The notes below the pieces were generated by a model that did not search any database, had not been told where the DNA came from, and saw nothing but the letters and a program-made list of their open reading frames with translations. Below, piece after piece: positions 10,882 to 22,600 of a stretch of DNA of 64,000 nt (its first letter is position 1; the number at the start of each line of letters is the position of its first letter). Position numbers and translations under genes: made by a program. This DNA comes from Tridacna crocea (lineage: Eukaryota; Mollusca; Bivalvia; Cardiida; Cardiidae): positions 42,796,672 through 42,860,671 of the forward strand of contig OX031063.1 in the NCBI GenBank assembly GCA_943736015.1, in the 5' to 3' direction.

Positions 10882-11941
10882 TGGAAACACATTATATTAA
10901 AAGTTTCTGCTGTATTCATTTTGTTTCTTATATATTTTAATTTCCAAACGAGTTAAAAAGAATCAAACATATTTCAAGCGTTTGCTGAGGATCCACGCAC
11001 CCCACCCCACTTCTGCTATAGATCTATATTTTCATTTTATAAAACAACAGTTTTTTTTGTTTTTTTTTCACTCATGAACAGAATTTCAGTTTCCACTTAT
11101 TGCTTTATTCAGAGATTTGTGTAAATTCATTCTTTAAATTCAATATTAAAGATGGGAAGATAGTTTAAAGACCCTCTGATCGGAAGATGCCACACTGCTC
11201 ATTATAGTGTCATTGGTTTTCACGTTTTTTTGGCGATCTATTATTTCACAACAATTAATTTTTGGAGAAGTATTACTAAACGATTTGACACCAATTAGTC
11301 AGTTTCAACGACAGGTAACTTTAAAAGCTGTCACTTTACATTGGATAAGAGAATTAACATCTTTGATACTTTCACGGCCATAAATAACTTGCCAGCTTCA
11401 ATATCGTCCGCGTGTCCCTCGCAATTTATACTGATAGTGCTCAGCCCATATTCTGCCGGCTGCACGCAGGCTAGGTTAAATGAAGCTCTAGACGATTATT
11501 TCACACGTCAGATTGACATTTAGGCAGATATTTTTCATTGTCAAAGACAGGCATTTCAAATTTCCAGTTGTCAAAACCCGGGCTCAGGGATCAACTTTAA
11601 AGCTTGCCTAGTTGTCATGTTTTGTCAAGACATCCATGGACAAAGTTTTCTTTCTCATTTTTCCGGCCATCAATTTCCGTGTTTGTTATCCACTATGTTT
11701 AGCACTAGTCCACAAAATGGGATTCCCCAATCGACTATCGGAATCGGAAACAGAAACCAACCGACTTTTGACTATAATCAATCATCAACCCACCACTATG
11801 TTTTCATCTACTTTCAGTCTGAAAGTTTGCTCCGAAGCTATTTTTGTTATTTGTCTCCTCAAATAAATATTTAAAAGAAAAATAGCTTCGAAGAAAACTG
11901 TCATACTGAAGCTATAGATATATCTATCTTTTTTACAAAGG

Positions 11942-12090
11942 TTACGAGTTAACCAAAACAGGTACGAGTTGACCAAAATAGGTACGAGTTGACTTGGGTA
12001 GGTACGAGTTGACCAAAAAACAGGTACGAGTTGACCAAAACAGGTACGAGTTGACTAAGGTACGAGTTGACTTAGGTACGAGTTGACTAG
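11942..12090 (-). repeat. Right terminal array, GGTACGAGTTGAC units
   Basis: Eight units of GGTACGAGTTGACC with AAAACA, AAATA, TTGGGTA and TAA spacers, inverted relative to 6467-6575. Confidence 0.85.
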
Positions 12091-12578
12091 AAAGCGAAGA
12101 AATAGGGAAAACATCATTAAAGGGCCGTTTAAAAGTGATCTTTAGAATCACTTATTTGGCCTCGAAGACTATGTGAACTATGTGAACTATGTGAATACTA
12201 CAATAATTATGAGGCATGAATAAAGTATTATGACATATCTAGACAATATCAGGTATACAAAGAATCGGCATATTCTATGTTTTTGTCAAATATCATCCGG
12301 GTAATGAAAATATTTCATAAATAACGCCGCAAAAATCGAAGGGAGATTTCTGTGCGGAGTTAATCCATGGATAGAAAAACCATCAATATATGCACTGCAA
12401 CTGATGTCGCCGTGCAATCAAAGGATATAAAGTGGGTATGGGCATATTACAATCTGCGAAAAAGTATCATCCGCGAACAGACGATAAATTTACCTTTCCA
12501 ACGCACATGACTTGACGTATGGCGGGAAACAGCTGAAAAATTCCTGCTTGTGCTTTGATTTCTCTACGCAATATTTGA

Positions 12579-12642
12579 TGACGTCATGTAGCAACAAGCA
12601 CATGTTTACTAAAGCAACGAACTTTGAGGCAGTAAAGTGAGT
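12579..12642 (+). promoter_or_regulatory. Possible promoter/5' leader of the ARMC3-like gene
   Basis: A perfect CRE-type octamer TGACGTCA (12579-12586) lies next to AGCAAC (12590-12595), an RFX X-box half site of the kind used by ciliary genes. A GTGAGT donor at 12637 could close a short untranslated exon joined to the acceptor at 13576. All of this is motif-level inference. Confidence 0.3.
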
Positions 12643-13329
12643 TGTTTTATTTTCCTTACAGTAACTTTCAGTTGATTAAATTCAGAATCCACTGGATAGA
12701 AAACTTTGTTTGAAACAGTTATACAACTGTCATTTGCAAGATCATTTTATTTGTTTTATTTAAAAGCTTGCTCATCCCCTCATTTTCCGATGTGAAGTGG
12801 GTGGGGTATGGCGGGTCTCGACAATCTACTGTAGAGATCGCAGAGGGATCGGCTGGTGAAAATTTCCTGTCGAGCGAAATTGATAACTTCTTCAAAGAGT
12901 ATGTATAATTTATATGGAAATAACAAAGAGAAATACTCGTAAAAAAAAAAGTATGGATAAATCTGGTAAAAGAAAGATCGATCCCCTGAACAATTCATGG
13001 GAACGAAATCGTGGAATCGTGTGTTTGTCTTTTTTTTACCATTATGAATTACTGATTTCTGCTAGGATATAAGCAAAATTACTCCCAGTAGATCTTTTCA
13101 AGCCCTCAGTGGCTTCTACCCCATGTTAAACTAGATCTATATGTTATATAGGACACTTTCCTCTGTTTCAAGTCAGAAAAAATCAGTGCACATTCACATT
13201 GTTGCTGGTCAATAAACAAAAATTCTACAAGCCTTGTATCAGATGAGTACATGTGTGAAACTTTACCTTTCATTACAGATCAATGAGAGAATTAAAAGTA
13301 CAGTTTATTACATATTGAAGCATGCAACA

Positions 13330-13375
13330 TCTTGGTCACCCATCCAAGTACGAATCTGCAGCACTTAGCTAAAGT
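13330..13375 (-). repeat. 5S-rRNA-like relic
   Basis: GGTCACCCATCCAAGTAC followed by GCAGCACTTAGCT resembles the 3' half of 5S rRNA read on the - strand, strongly degraded. It may be the remnant of a 5S-derived SINE. Confidence 0.3.
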
Positions 13376-13576
13376 ATCCTGAATAAACATGCACCAACAA
13401 GCATTGCTTGAAAAGCAGCTCATTAACCAGGCTGGTTTCAAAAGGTTATACCAATCCCAATCCTTCTCAATAACCTTTTTTTGAGAAGATATGGCTTACT
13501 GAAATATTCAAAATATTGTTTCGAAATATGACAATATGTGATAGAATCCATACTTTACAATTAAATGTTTTTTCAG

Positions 13577-13647
13577 CAGTCAAAAAACAAGCATAAAACA
13601 TGGGAAAGAAGGTGAAGAAAGATGAAAAGCCCCCACCAGATGATGTT
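13577..13647 (+). CDS. ARMC3: ARMC3-like exon 1 (5' UTR plus start; CDS from 13600)
   Basis: The acceptor TTTTTTCAG ends at 13576, so this exon is preceded by at least one untranslated exon. ATG at 13600 begins 16 codons, MGKKVKKDEKPPPDDV, ending phase 0 at donor GTAAGT (13648). No ATG lies between the acceptor and the start codon. Confidence 0.93.
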
Positions 13648-16600
13648 GTAAGTACATCTTACATGGATTTATCTTTCTCAAAATAGTATCCTATTACCTG
13701 GTTGACAGTGGTTTATGAAATGCTAAAACAACTCCTTACGTTTTACTGAGGAAGTCTTGTGAGCTTTTTCTGTTGAAGATAATAAACTGACAGAATTTGG
13801 AAAATAATGATATACATGTATAGTAAAAATACAATACATGGAAATATCAAAGAACAAACATTGAAGAAGAATTCCTTTATATTGTCCTTAACCCTTTACC
13901 TAATATGCCAATTTGAGGCTCTTCAATTTTAGCAGCAAATAAAGATATGATGTCAAAAATACGGACAAATGAGGATACAAATATCTGAGTGTGTAGAAAA
14001 CATTGTAGGAAAAGGAGAAATTGCTCGTCACGAGCAATTTCACCTTTTCCCGCAATGTTTTTAAAAGATGTCTGTTGTTGATAAGTCAAAATGAGTATCT
14101 ATGGAGTAAAGGGTTAACCCTTTATCACACAATGCTTAGTTTTAATGACCCTGAGTGAAATGTCCTTTGAAAACATTACAAACATTTTCTCCTTTTCCAA
14201 CAATGTTTTCTACTTTATCAAAGACAAATTCTGTGATTTGAACTACATTTAAATTGTCATCTGCAAATGCTTTCAATGTTGACTAGTCTTATATCTTGTT
14301 GTGTGGTAAAGGGTTAACTTTGAATTTAAAGGTCCAGTGGTGGCCAAAATATCAAAATGGGTGTCTGCACAATAATTTCTATACCTTTAAATGGTATGAT
14401 ATAAAGTTATATAAACTTATATGCACCTTAACACATGCTTTGTTTCATTTTTAATGATACTACTAGTATTACTTTATGGGAACATTTGCTTCAGTTCAAC
14501 AGTTCCTGTCACCTTGTTTTTAGAAATAATTTTATGTAGTAGACATAATGAATTGTGCACTAGTTAAAGCTTAAATACCTACACCAGATTAGAAATATTG
14601 AAACAAGTTACAAGTTCAAAGTTCTAAAGACACAACTGTCTAAGAAATACATGTAAAACAATGTATTTTTCTAAAATTCGCCTGTTTTACTTTCCTTTCA
14701 TAGGGTCTTTCGGATGTTATTTTTCAGATTTATTAGCATCAACTCTTTCGTTTATGAATAAATCAATTGTATTTTCTTAAAGGCTAAAAATACACTTCCT
14801 CTGCAAGATCAAGAGATGATTTGGTCATAATCAAGAATATAGCAGTGGGCATTGTAGATCAGAGATGAGACAGTATATTTGATGTAGTCTGATCTTGTAT
14901 TCTACTGTCCACAAAAGCTTCTGGTGTTGACTGTGGTAAAGAAAGAGTTAAAGTTAGATGTTCTTGCCCCTTTATAGTTTGATACATTGCTGGTAGAGAG
15001 CAGGCAAGCTGGAACTGTTGTGTTAATGCTTAGCAGTCCAGAAGAAGATGTACAGTCTAAAGCATGTGAAGCAATTTACAAATTTGTGGATAAATGTAAG
15101 TATTGTTGAAAGAAAAGCCTGAGGCAGGAAAGGAATTCACTTTAAGATTTTACAATATGACCTGCAACATGCGAAAAGGGGCATTTGGACATTTGCATAA
15201 TGCGTCATCTCTGATCAGCCTGCGCAGTCCATGCAGGCTTATCCGAAATGACACTGTTTTGCACTAGTCTACTGTATCACAGAATCTAATGTAGTCATAT
15301 AGTACCATCTCAGATTAGTATGCGCAGGCTGATTAGAGACAACGCTTTACACAAACATCCGGATGCCCCTTTTTGTGTGTTGCAAGCCATATAATAAAGT
15401 TATAGATTTTTATAAACTGAAAATATTTGCAGACCACATTATACATGTTACTCAGTACTTTGAACTTGTCTTTCAAAAGGAGAGCAATACATAGGGAAAT
15501 ATTTTACAAACTGAAAGTATTTGCAGACCACATGTTAAATCTTACTCTAAACTTTGAATTTAACTTTAAGAAAGAAAAAAATATTGTAGGAAAGAGTGAA
15601 AATGCTAGCTATAAGCATTTTTTAACTTTATGAAAGCTGTCTTCTAGGGCCACTTAACTTTTGTATCGTTTTATAAAGGGTTTAAAGGTGGGTATTTAGA
15701 ATTATCACATCACACCAAATTAAAAAATATATATGTCATTGAAATTTATATGAAAACAGAAATACAAATCATCAATAATTAAGAATCATAAACTTACAAA
15801 AAAAATTTTTTTTGATGGTATTCCCTTAACCCATTACCACACAATCCCTACTTTTGACGCCCCTGAGAAAGAAGCCTTTTGAAAACACTGTGGGAAAAGG
15901 AGAAAATGCTGGTTACCAGCATTTTCTCCTTTTCCCATAGTGTTTTCTACCCTTCCCAGAACAAATTTCTATTTTTCACATCATCTTTATTTTGTTGTCT
16001 GCAAATGCTTTCAATTTGGACCAGTCTAAAATTTTCTCGTGTGGAAAAGAGCTAAAAGGCTATGTAGCCTCTTAAACTATTTTTAGATTTCCCGCCAAAA
16101 ATCAGTAAAGCATTGTGGGAATGTCAAGTGACTGGCACGTGACTAATAACGCTTAAATTCCATTAAATAACAAACGTGTAATAATTATTTTCCATAATGT
16201 CTTCTTTGGACGGATGTTTGAAACTTCATCCGTGTTTTCCTGTATTTAAATGATAGAATTGATAATCTATTTAAAATAGAACGTGTCTCCCGTTGGTGTC
16301 AACCTGGTCCGTAATAAATCTCTAATTTCTTGTGTTGTCGGATGGTTTCCGACTACTGGGGTTTTATGAACGCAAATTAAAAGGCTTTGGGAGTATAAGG
16401 ATGATTTCTTTGCATTTTTGTCCCCACATCTGAAGGGCCACCTTTAACTCTTTTTATTTATCTGTCTGCAGCAAGAGTAAAATTGTTTTCTGCACACGGT
16501 ACAAATCATTTCCTTCTTCTGTCACAATAATTTTTCATGTGTCAAAGAAATTACTGGTAATCTTTATCCATTTTGATAATAAATACTTTATATGGATGAA

Positions 16601-19600
16601 ATTACCTGTTTCATACATGTTTCTGGAGAGCCGTTTTCAAACTGCTTACCTTTTTTTTGCCATTTTTCATTCACTGAACAAAATTGAATGAATGATTTCA
16701 GACTGTTTTTTACTTAATCCTGGGAAAGAAAGCTTTTGAAACCATCGTGAGAAAAGGAGAAAGTTATAGTATCATTTTCCAAAACAGTTTTCCAACCTAT
16801 CACAGACAAAGTCCGTCATGGGCAATCTTAAGTTTGTTGTCTGCAGATGCTTCTAATTTGGATAAGTTAAAGTTTATTGTGTGGTTAGGACAGGAGTAAA
16901 TAGTTAATAGTTTTTTCACTTTCTTCCACTCTATTTTCTACCATCATTTGGGCCACATCCGATTTTTGTCTGCAAATGTAATCAATTTGAATGAGTGAAT
17001 TTTTTATGTCTGGCTGTTTAGTTGATAAATGTATCAAAGTTGAACCCTTTGCAGATGACAAATTACACGTAACTCAAAAATTAAAATTTGTGTCCAGCAG
17101 GGTAGAAAGCATTGTGGGGAAAGGAGAAAATGCTGGTAACCAGCATTTTCTCCTTTTCCCACAACGTTTTCAAAAGGCTCCTATCTCAGGGTCGTAAAAA
17201 CCAGGGATTGTTTGGTAAAGGGATATGCTACACATACAGACTGATTATTGACTTTACTTATAGGTGATGAGAACAAGAAGCAGCTACTTGATCTTGGTGC
17301 TGTTGAGCATCTTCTTGCACTTATGCAAAGTGAAGACAAAATTGTTAGAAGGAATGCATGTATGGCTGTTGGAGTCATGACTGCTCATCGTAAGCTTTTT
17401 TCTTTTGTGTCAAACTTTTTGCAAATCAAAAAAAAAATCCTATTGAACAATTGTAATGCTAGACTTAAGTTTTTGTTTGGGGTACAACAGTTTTGTATAA
17501 TTTTCACATACATGTAATTGTGTGATATAGTAAATATACTTATGAGTCATGCTTTGTTAAAAGAGGGGTTAAACCTTTACTCCATAGATACTCATTTCTA
17601 CGCATTGCTTGTAGGAGTCTTTGGAAAACATTGTTACAAAAGGTGAAATTGCTCGTTATGAGCAATTTCACCTTTTGCCACAATGTTTTCTACACTATCA
17701 AAAGATGTCATATACACATAAGAAACGGCCTCATCCTTGCTGTTATTTAGGGTCAGTTAGAGACACCATAGAAATGCCTTATGGGGTAAAGGGTTTAATG
17801 CATCTGGAAAAATTATAGATCTATGTCAACCTGAGCAATACACATCTGGAGAAATTATAGATCTATGTCAACCTGAGCAATACACATCTGCAAAAAGTAT
17901 AGACCTATGTCAACCTGAGCAATACACATCTGCAAAAAGTATAGACCTATGTCAACCTGAGCAATACACATCTGCAAAAAGTATAGACCTATGTCAACCT
18001 GAGCAATACACATCTGCAAAAAGTATAGACCTATGTCAACCTGAGCAGTACACACAGGCTGAAATGTGATGATGAAACTCTTTTAGATGTTTGTGTATAT
18101 CATGCAGGTACCATACTACCTCAAAGTCCATTGGCTTTTAGACAAAATGTTTTTTATGGATCCATGATTATATGTTGACTTGCTTGACATAATGCATCAC
18201 AGAGATGTATCAAACACCCTTTTGCCAGAGCATGGCCAATCCCTGTAGCTCAATTGGTAATATGAAGGGATTGCAATCAGAGAGGTTGCTGTTTCACTTT
18301 CTCTGATTGGCCTCATTCTTTCCCAAGATTGATAATCATCATTGCCGTAAGATTTGACTCTTTACCAATTGACAAATTTTTGGACTGGTCCAAATTGAAA
18401 GCATCTGCAGAGGACAAAATAAATGGGACTCTAAAATTGAAAATTGATTCTAGAAAGGTAGAAAACATTGTGGGAAAAGAAGAAAATGCTGGTTACCAGC
18501 ATTTTCTTCTTTTCCCACAGAAGGATTCTTCCTCTGGGTCGTAAAATCCAGGGATTATTTGGTAAAGGATTAAATCTCTCTCACTGCTGAAGATTGTTTC
18601 TTAGCTAGTGTCACTCGGGAAAAAGAGCTGTCAGAAATACTAGTAAAGAAAAACTCCAGCAGAGTATGGATACATGCTCTTTTGACCAATATGTGACCAA
18701 AATTAGGTTGAAAATGGTAGAAGATACCAAACAAACACACATTTGAAAAACAAACTGAAATATCAGATCTATTTAGAAGTATGATACTTAGGTCTTTTAC
18801 CTCTGCAATTACTACATGTCCAACAGTTTGATACTTTTTTGAATCTTTTAATGTAAATGAAATAGAAAAAAGTGTAATGACTATAATCTTGTGTTTTATG
18901 TCGTACTGTCATCATTTTGTTCTATTCTCAAGATATGTATGTTTTATGGTCGTTATAAAGTCTTGCCGACAATTCTGTGTTAACATGAATCTGAGGAAAA
19001 AGACTTTAAAGATTTAATCCTTTACCACAAAACCACAAGTTTTAATGACCCTGGGGTAAAAGCTTTTAGAAAATATTGTAGCCGCTTTCTACATTGCTAA
19101 TGCTGTCAATCTGGACATGTCTAATTTTTTGGTTTCGTTAAGAGAAACCCTTTACCACAGAATCCTGACTTTTAATAACCCTGATGCAAAAGCCTTTTGC
19201 AAACATTATGGGAGAAGGAGAATTGCTGTAACCAGCATTTCATCTATTTCCAACAGTGTTTTCTTCCCTTTCTCATACAAGTTCTACAGTTTTAGCTACA
19301 CTAACTTTGGGATCTTCTGTTGCTATGGGTTTGCACAGGTCTAACATCATGGTTTTTGGTTAAAGGCTTGTGAGTCCGAGTGCTGCTTTCAAACCAGTAA
19401 TTTGGCCAATTGATATGATAAACTGCTCTTTCATCTTTCTGCGCAGCTGAAGTACGAAAATACCTTAGGAAACAAGAAGCAACATATTTAGCCTTGGTGA
19501 ACTTGCTTGCACCTGATGGTAACTATTCCTTCTTGATATTAATTGTACTGTCTTTTGCTGTTTTACACCTTTTTTGTAGCATTCTTTCAATCAGTTCAAA

Positions 19601-22600
19601 GCTGTGGTTCACAGATTTCATTATCCCCCTGTTCTGCTTAACCCATTACCACACAATCCCTACTTTTGACGACCCTGAGAAAGAAGCCTATAGAAAACAT
19701 TGTGGGCAAGGGAGAAAATGTTGTTTCCCACAATGTTTTCTACCCTTCACAAAACCAATTTCAAATTTTCAGCCACTTTTATTTTGTCGTCTGCAAATGC
19801 TTTTGATTTGGACAAGCCTAAAATATTGTCGTTTGGTAATGAGTTAAACACTAGGCTTGGAAAATTTGTCTACACTAGAAAGTTACTGTGCTGGCCACAA
19901 AAGCTGAAAATGTGTAATACCAAAGTGGGATAAAATTGCTTGTAAAGACAATATAAATTAAGATCAGACTGCACTGCCTACACTGTCCAGTAGTTTGCAA
20001 GATATTTTTAACTGCAATAATCATCTCTGGTACAATCCGAGAGTGTTCATTTTTGTTACCTAACATCAAATCAAGTTGATTGGTGATACCTAAGGGAAAC
20101 AGTGTTGATACAATGTCCAGTGTCCAATTTTGAGGTAGATTGGTCATCTAAGAAGAAAGAAATTGACCAAAAGCAAATTGTATTGACCCCAATCAGACTG
20201 CATAGACTGTGCAGGCTGACCTGTGGAAACACTTTGTGCAGATGCATTAAATCTCCTTTTCACAGAGCATGGTTCAAATGATATGGACACACAATAAAAT
20301 GAAATCAGAGACACAGAAGAGAAGTATTTGTTGTTTAATTCTTTGAAGAACTTGCTCAGCCTTGTGGATAATCTTCTGCCTTAAAGGAGCATTGGGAATG
20401 ATCCTTTTCAAATGATATGAAATAGTTGATTTGTGAAGTAAGAAGTGTTGAAATATTTTTATGTGTGAGTTAGTCAGGTAATCTTTGAATATAATATCTG
20501 GAAATACTGAAAATGACATCACTAAAAAGTATCTGGTACTTCTATGGCACTTAAACTTTGTAGATGAATAGATTAAGTGCTACATGTATTTTACATTTCT
20601 TTTCTTAAAACAGAGGACACAGTTTGCCATGAATTTGCTGCACTAGCCTTATCCAATATGGCTACTGAATTCAGTTCCAAGATAGCTATTTATGAAAATG
20701 GTGGCATAGAACCTCTAGTGCGCTGCTTGGCCTCCCATGACCCAGATGTACAGAAAAACAGTATTGAAGCTCTAGCCTTGCTTCTTATGGTAAATATATG
20801 ATCTTAGTAAGTTTGCCTGGATCATCAGAAATCATTAAATTTAATGCTTTACCAAACAATCCTAATTTTTAATGATCCCTTGATTGTAGCTTTTTAAACC
20901 ATTGAGGGAAAAGGAGAAAATGCTGCTAAGCAGCATTTTCTCCTTTTCCCTCAATGGTTTAAACACTTCCCAAAACAATTTGCAAGTTTCCACTTGCATT
21001 TACCATGTTCTTTGTAAATGCTATCAATTTGGGATTGCCTTAGATTTGGTTGTTTGGTAAAGAGCTTAAGTGTAAGATTGCTGAAAAACTTTGAGTAGAC
21101 AGATCTGTTGTGAGCTAACTGAAACAAGAAAGTAGTCACAGAGTGATTTTTTTTTTTGCTAGAGAAGAAATACAATGTTCTGAACTCTTAAGCGGAAGCA
21201 GAAGTACTATTTCGATTTTTTAAGATTTAACTGATGATGTAATCAACAACTTGTTTATCTTCTATATAGATACAATGAATCAAAGTAGTTGTAAACACAG
21301 CTATTAGCTTGATATGACAGAAAAATGATACATGCTGTTCATGCTAACTCTTTACCAGAAGACAAAATTTTAGCCTTGCCCAAAATTGAAAGCGTTTGCA
21401 GACGCCAATTTCATTGTGGCCCAAATGGTGCATGTATTCTTTGACAAGGGTACAAAGCATTGTGGGAAAAGGAGAAAATACTATTTACCAGCATTTTCTC
21501 CTTTTCCCGCAATGTTTTCCAAAGGCTTATTTCTCAGGGGCGTTAAAAGTTGTCATTTTGTTTTAAAAAGTTAAAGAAAGTAAAAACAGAAACAGCATTA
21601 TCATTTTTTGCAACCAGAACAAAGCTACTCCTAGTATTTTAACATAGCAAACAAAATGTTACCCATTTTTGGAGGGAGGGGAAGAACAAGTCCATTCATC
21701 CAGTTTTGTAAGGTTTATATAAAAAACCCTTCAATTTTACTAATTCTCATATGTGATTACTCTGTATGATTTTTACCCATGATCCATCATACTTGATTTA
21801 TTGTGTTTATGGTCAAAGAATGTAATACATTTTATTGACAATATTTAGGATTACCAAACAAGAGCTGCCATAAGAGAGGTAGATGGGCTCGGACCTATGT
21901 TGGAACTGCTCAAGTCAGAGTATGCTGTTGTACAGAAACTAGCATTGTTGGCCCTGGATAGAAGCTCACAAGATGGTAACATATTTCAAAGCTCTACCAA
22001 ATAATCCCATGTTTTTATAACCCTAAAGTAGGCTTTTGAGAACAGTTTGAGAAAAGGAGAAAATGCTGCTAACCTGCATTTTCTCCTTCTTCAACAATGT
22101 TTCCTATTCTTTAAAAGACAGTTCCCATGTTTTGTGTCACATTCAATGTGTTGTCTGCAAATGGTTTGCATTTGAAATTTGGTTGCATGCTGATGGGTTA
22201 ACCTGCATTAAAATTTGTTCAATTTGGTCTTGCATAAAATTTTGTTGTTTGGTGAAGAGTCAATTAAAATCCATAACATGTTTCTTCCTTTATAGCAATC
22301 TAACATATTAACCCTTTCCCAAACAACAAATTTTGGACTCTTCCAAACTGAAAGAGTTTGCAGAAGACAATTTTAGATTTTGAGAAAATGGCAGAAAGTT
22401 CCTAAAAAGGGTAGAAAACACTGTGGGAAAAGGAGAAATTGCTCATTACGAGCAATTTCTCCTTTTCCCACAGTGTTTTCAAAAGACTTTTACTGCAGAC
22501 CCTTAAAAACCAGGGCTTGTTTGGAAAAGGGTTAACTAGACCACAAAAGTTAGACTTGTTAAACATTCTAAGGCATTTGCAGTTGACAAATTAGATGTGA

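Larger units (their letters stand above)
6463..12095. mobile_element. Outer element with inverted GGTACGAGTTGACC arrays (Mutator-like, non-autonomous)
   Basis: The left end (6467-6575) is an array of GTCAACTCGTACC repeats; the right end (11942-12090) is the same array inverted, longer. The outermost about 45 bp match as inverted repeats. Candidate target duplication GAAGAAATG (6454-6462) and GAAGAAATA (12096-12104). No transposase frame is visible. The 8-9 bp duplication and long repeated termini fit Mutator-like elements (inference). It contains another complete element. Confidence 0.65.
12105..13576. other. Upstream region of the ARMC3-like gene
   Basis: No intact mobile element recognised. 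Holds the CRE-like site at 12579 and a possible 5S-rRNA-like relic at about 13330-13375. Conspicuously free of hairpin elements compared with the introns. Confidence 0.5.

Noticed and set aside
17855-18055. 66-aa - strand frame with a perfect 14-residue repeat
   Set aside because: It is the 42-bp minisatellite, a multiple of three; no start or splice context.
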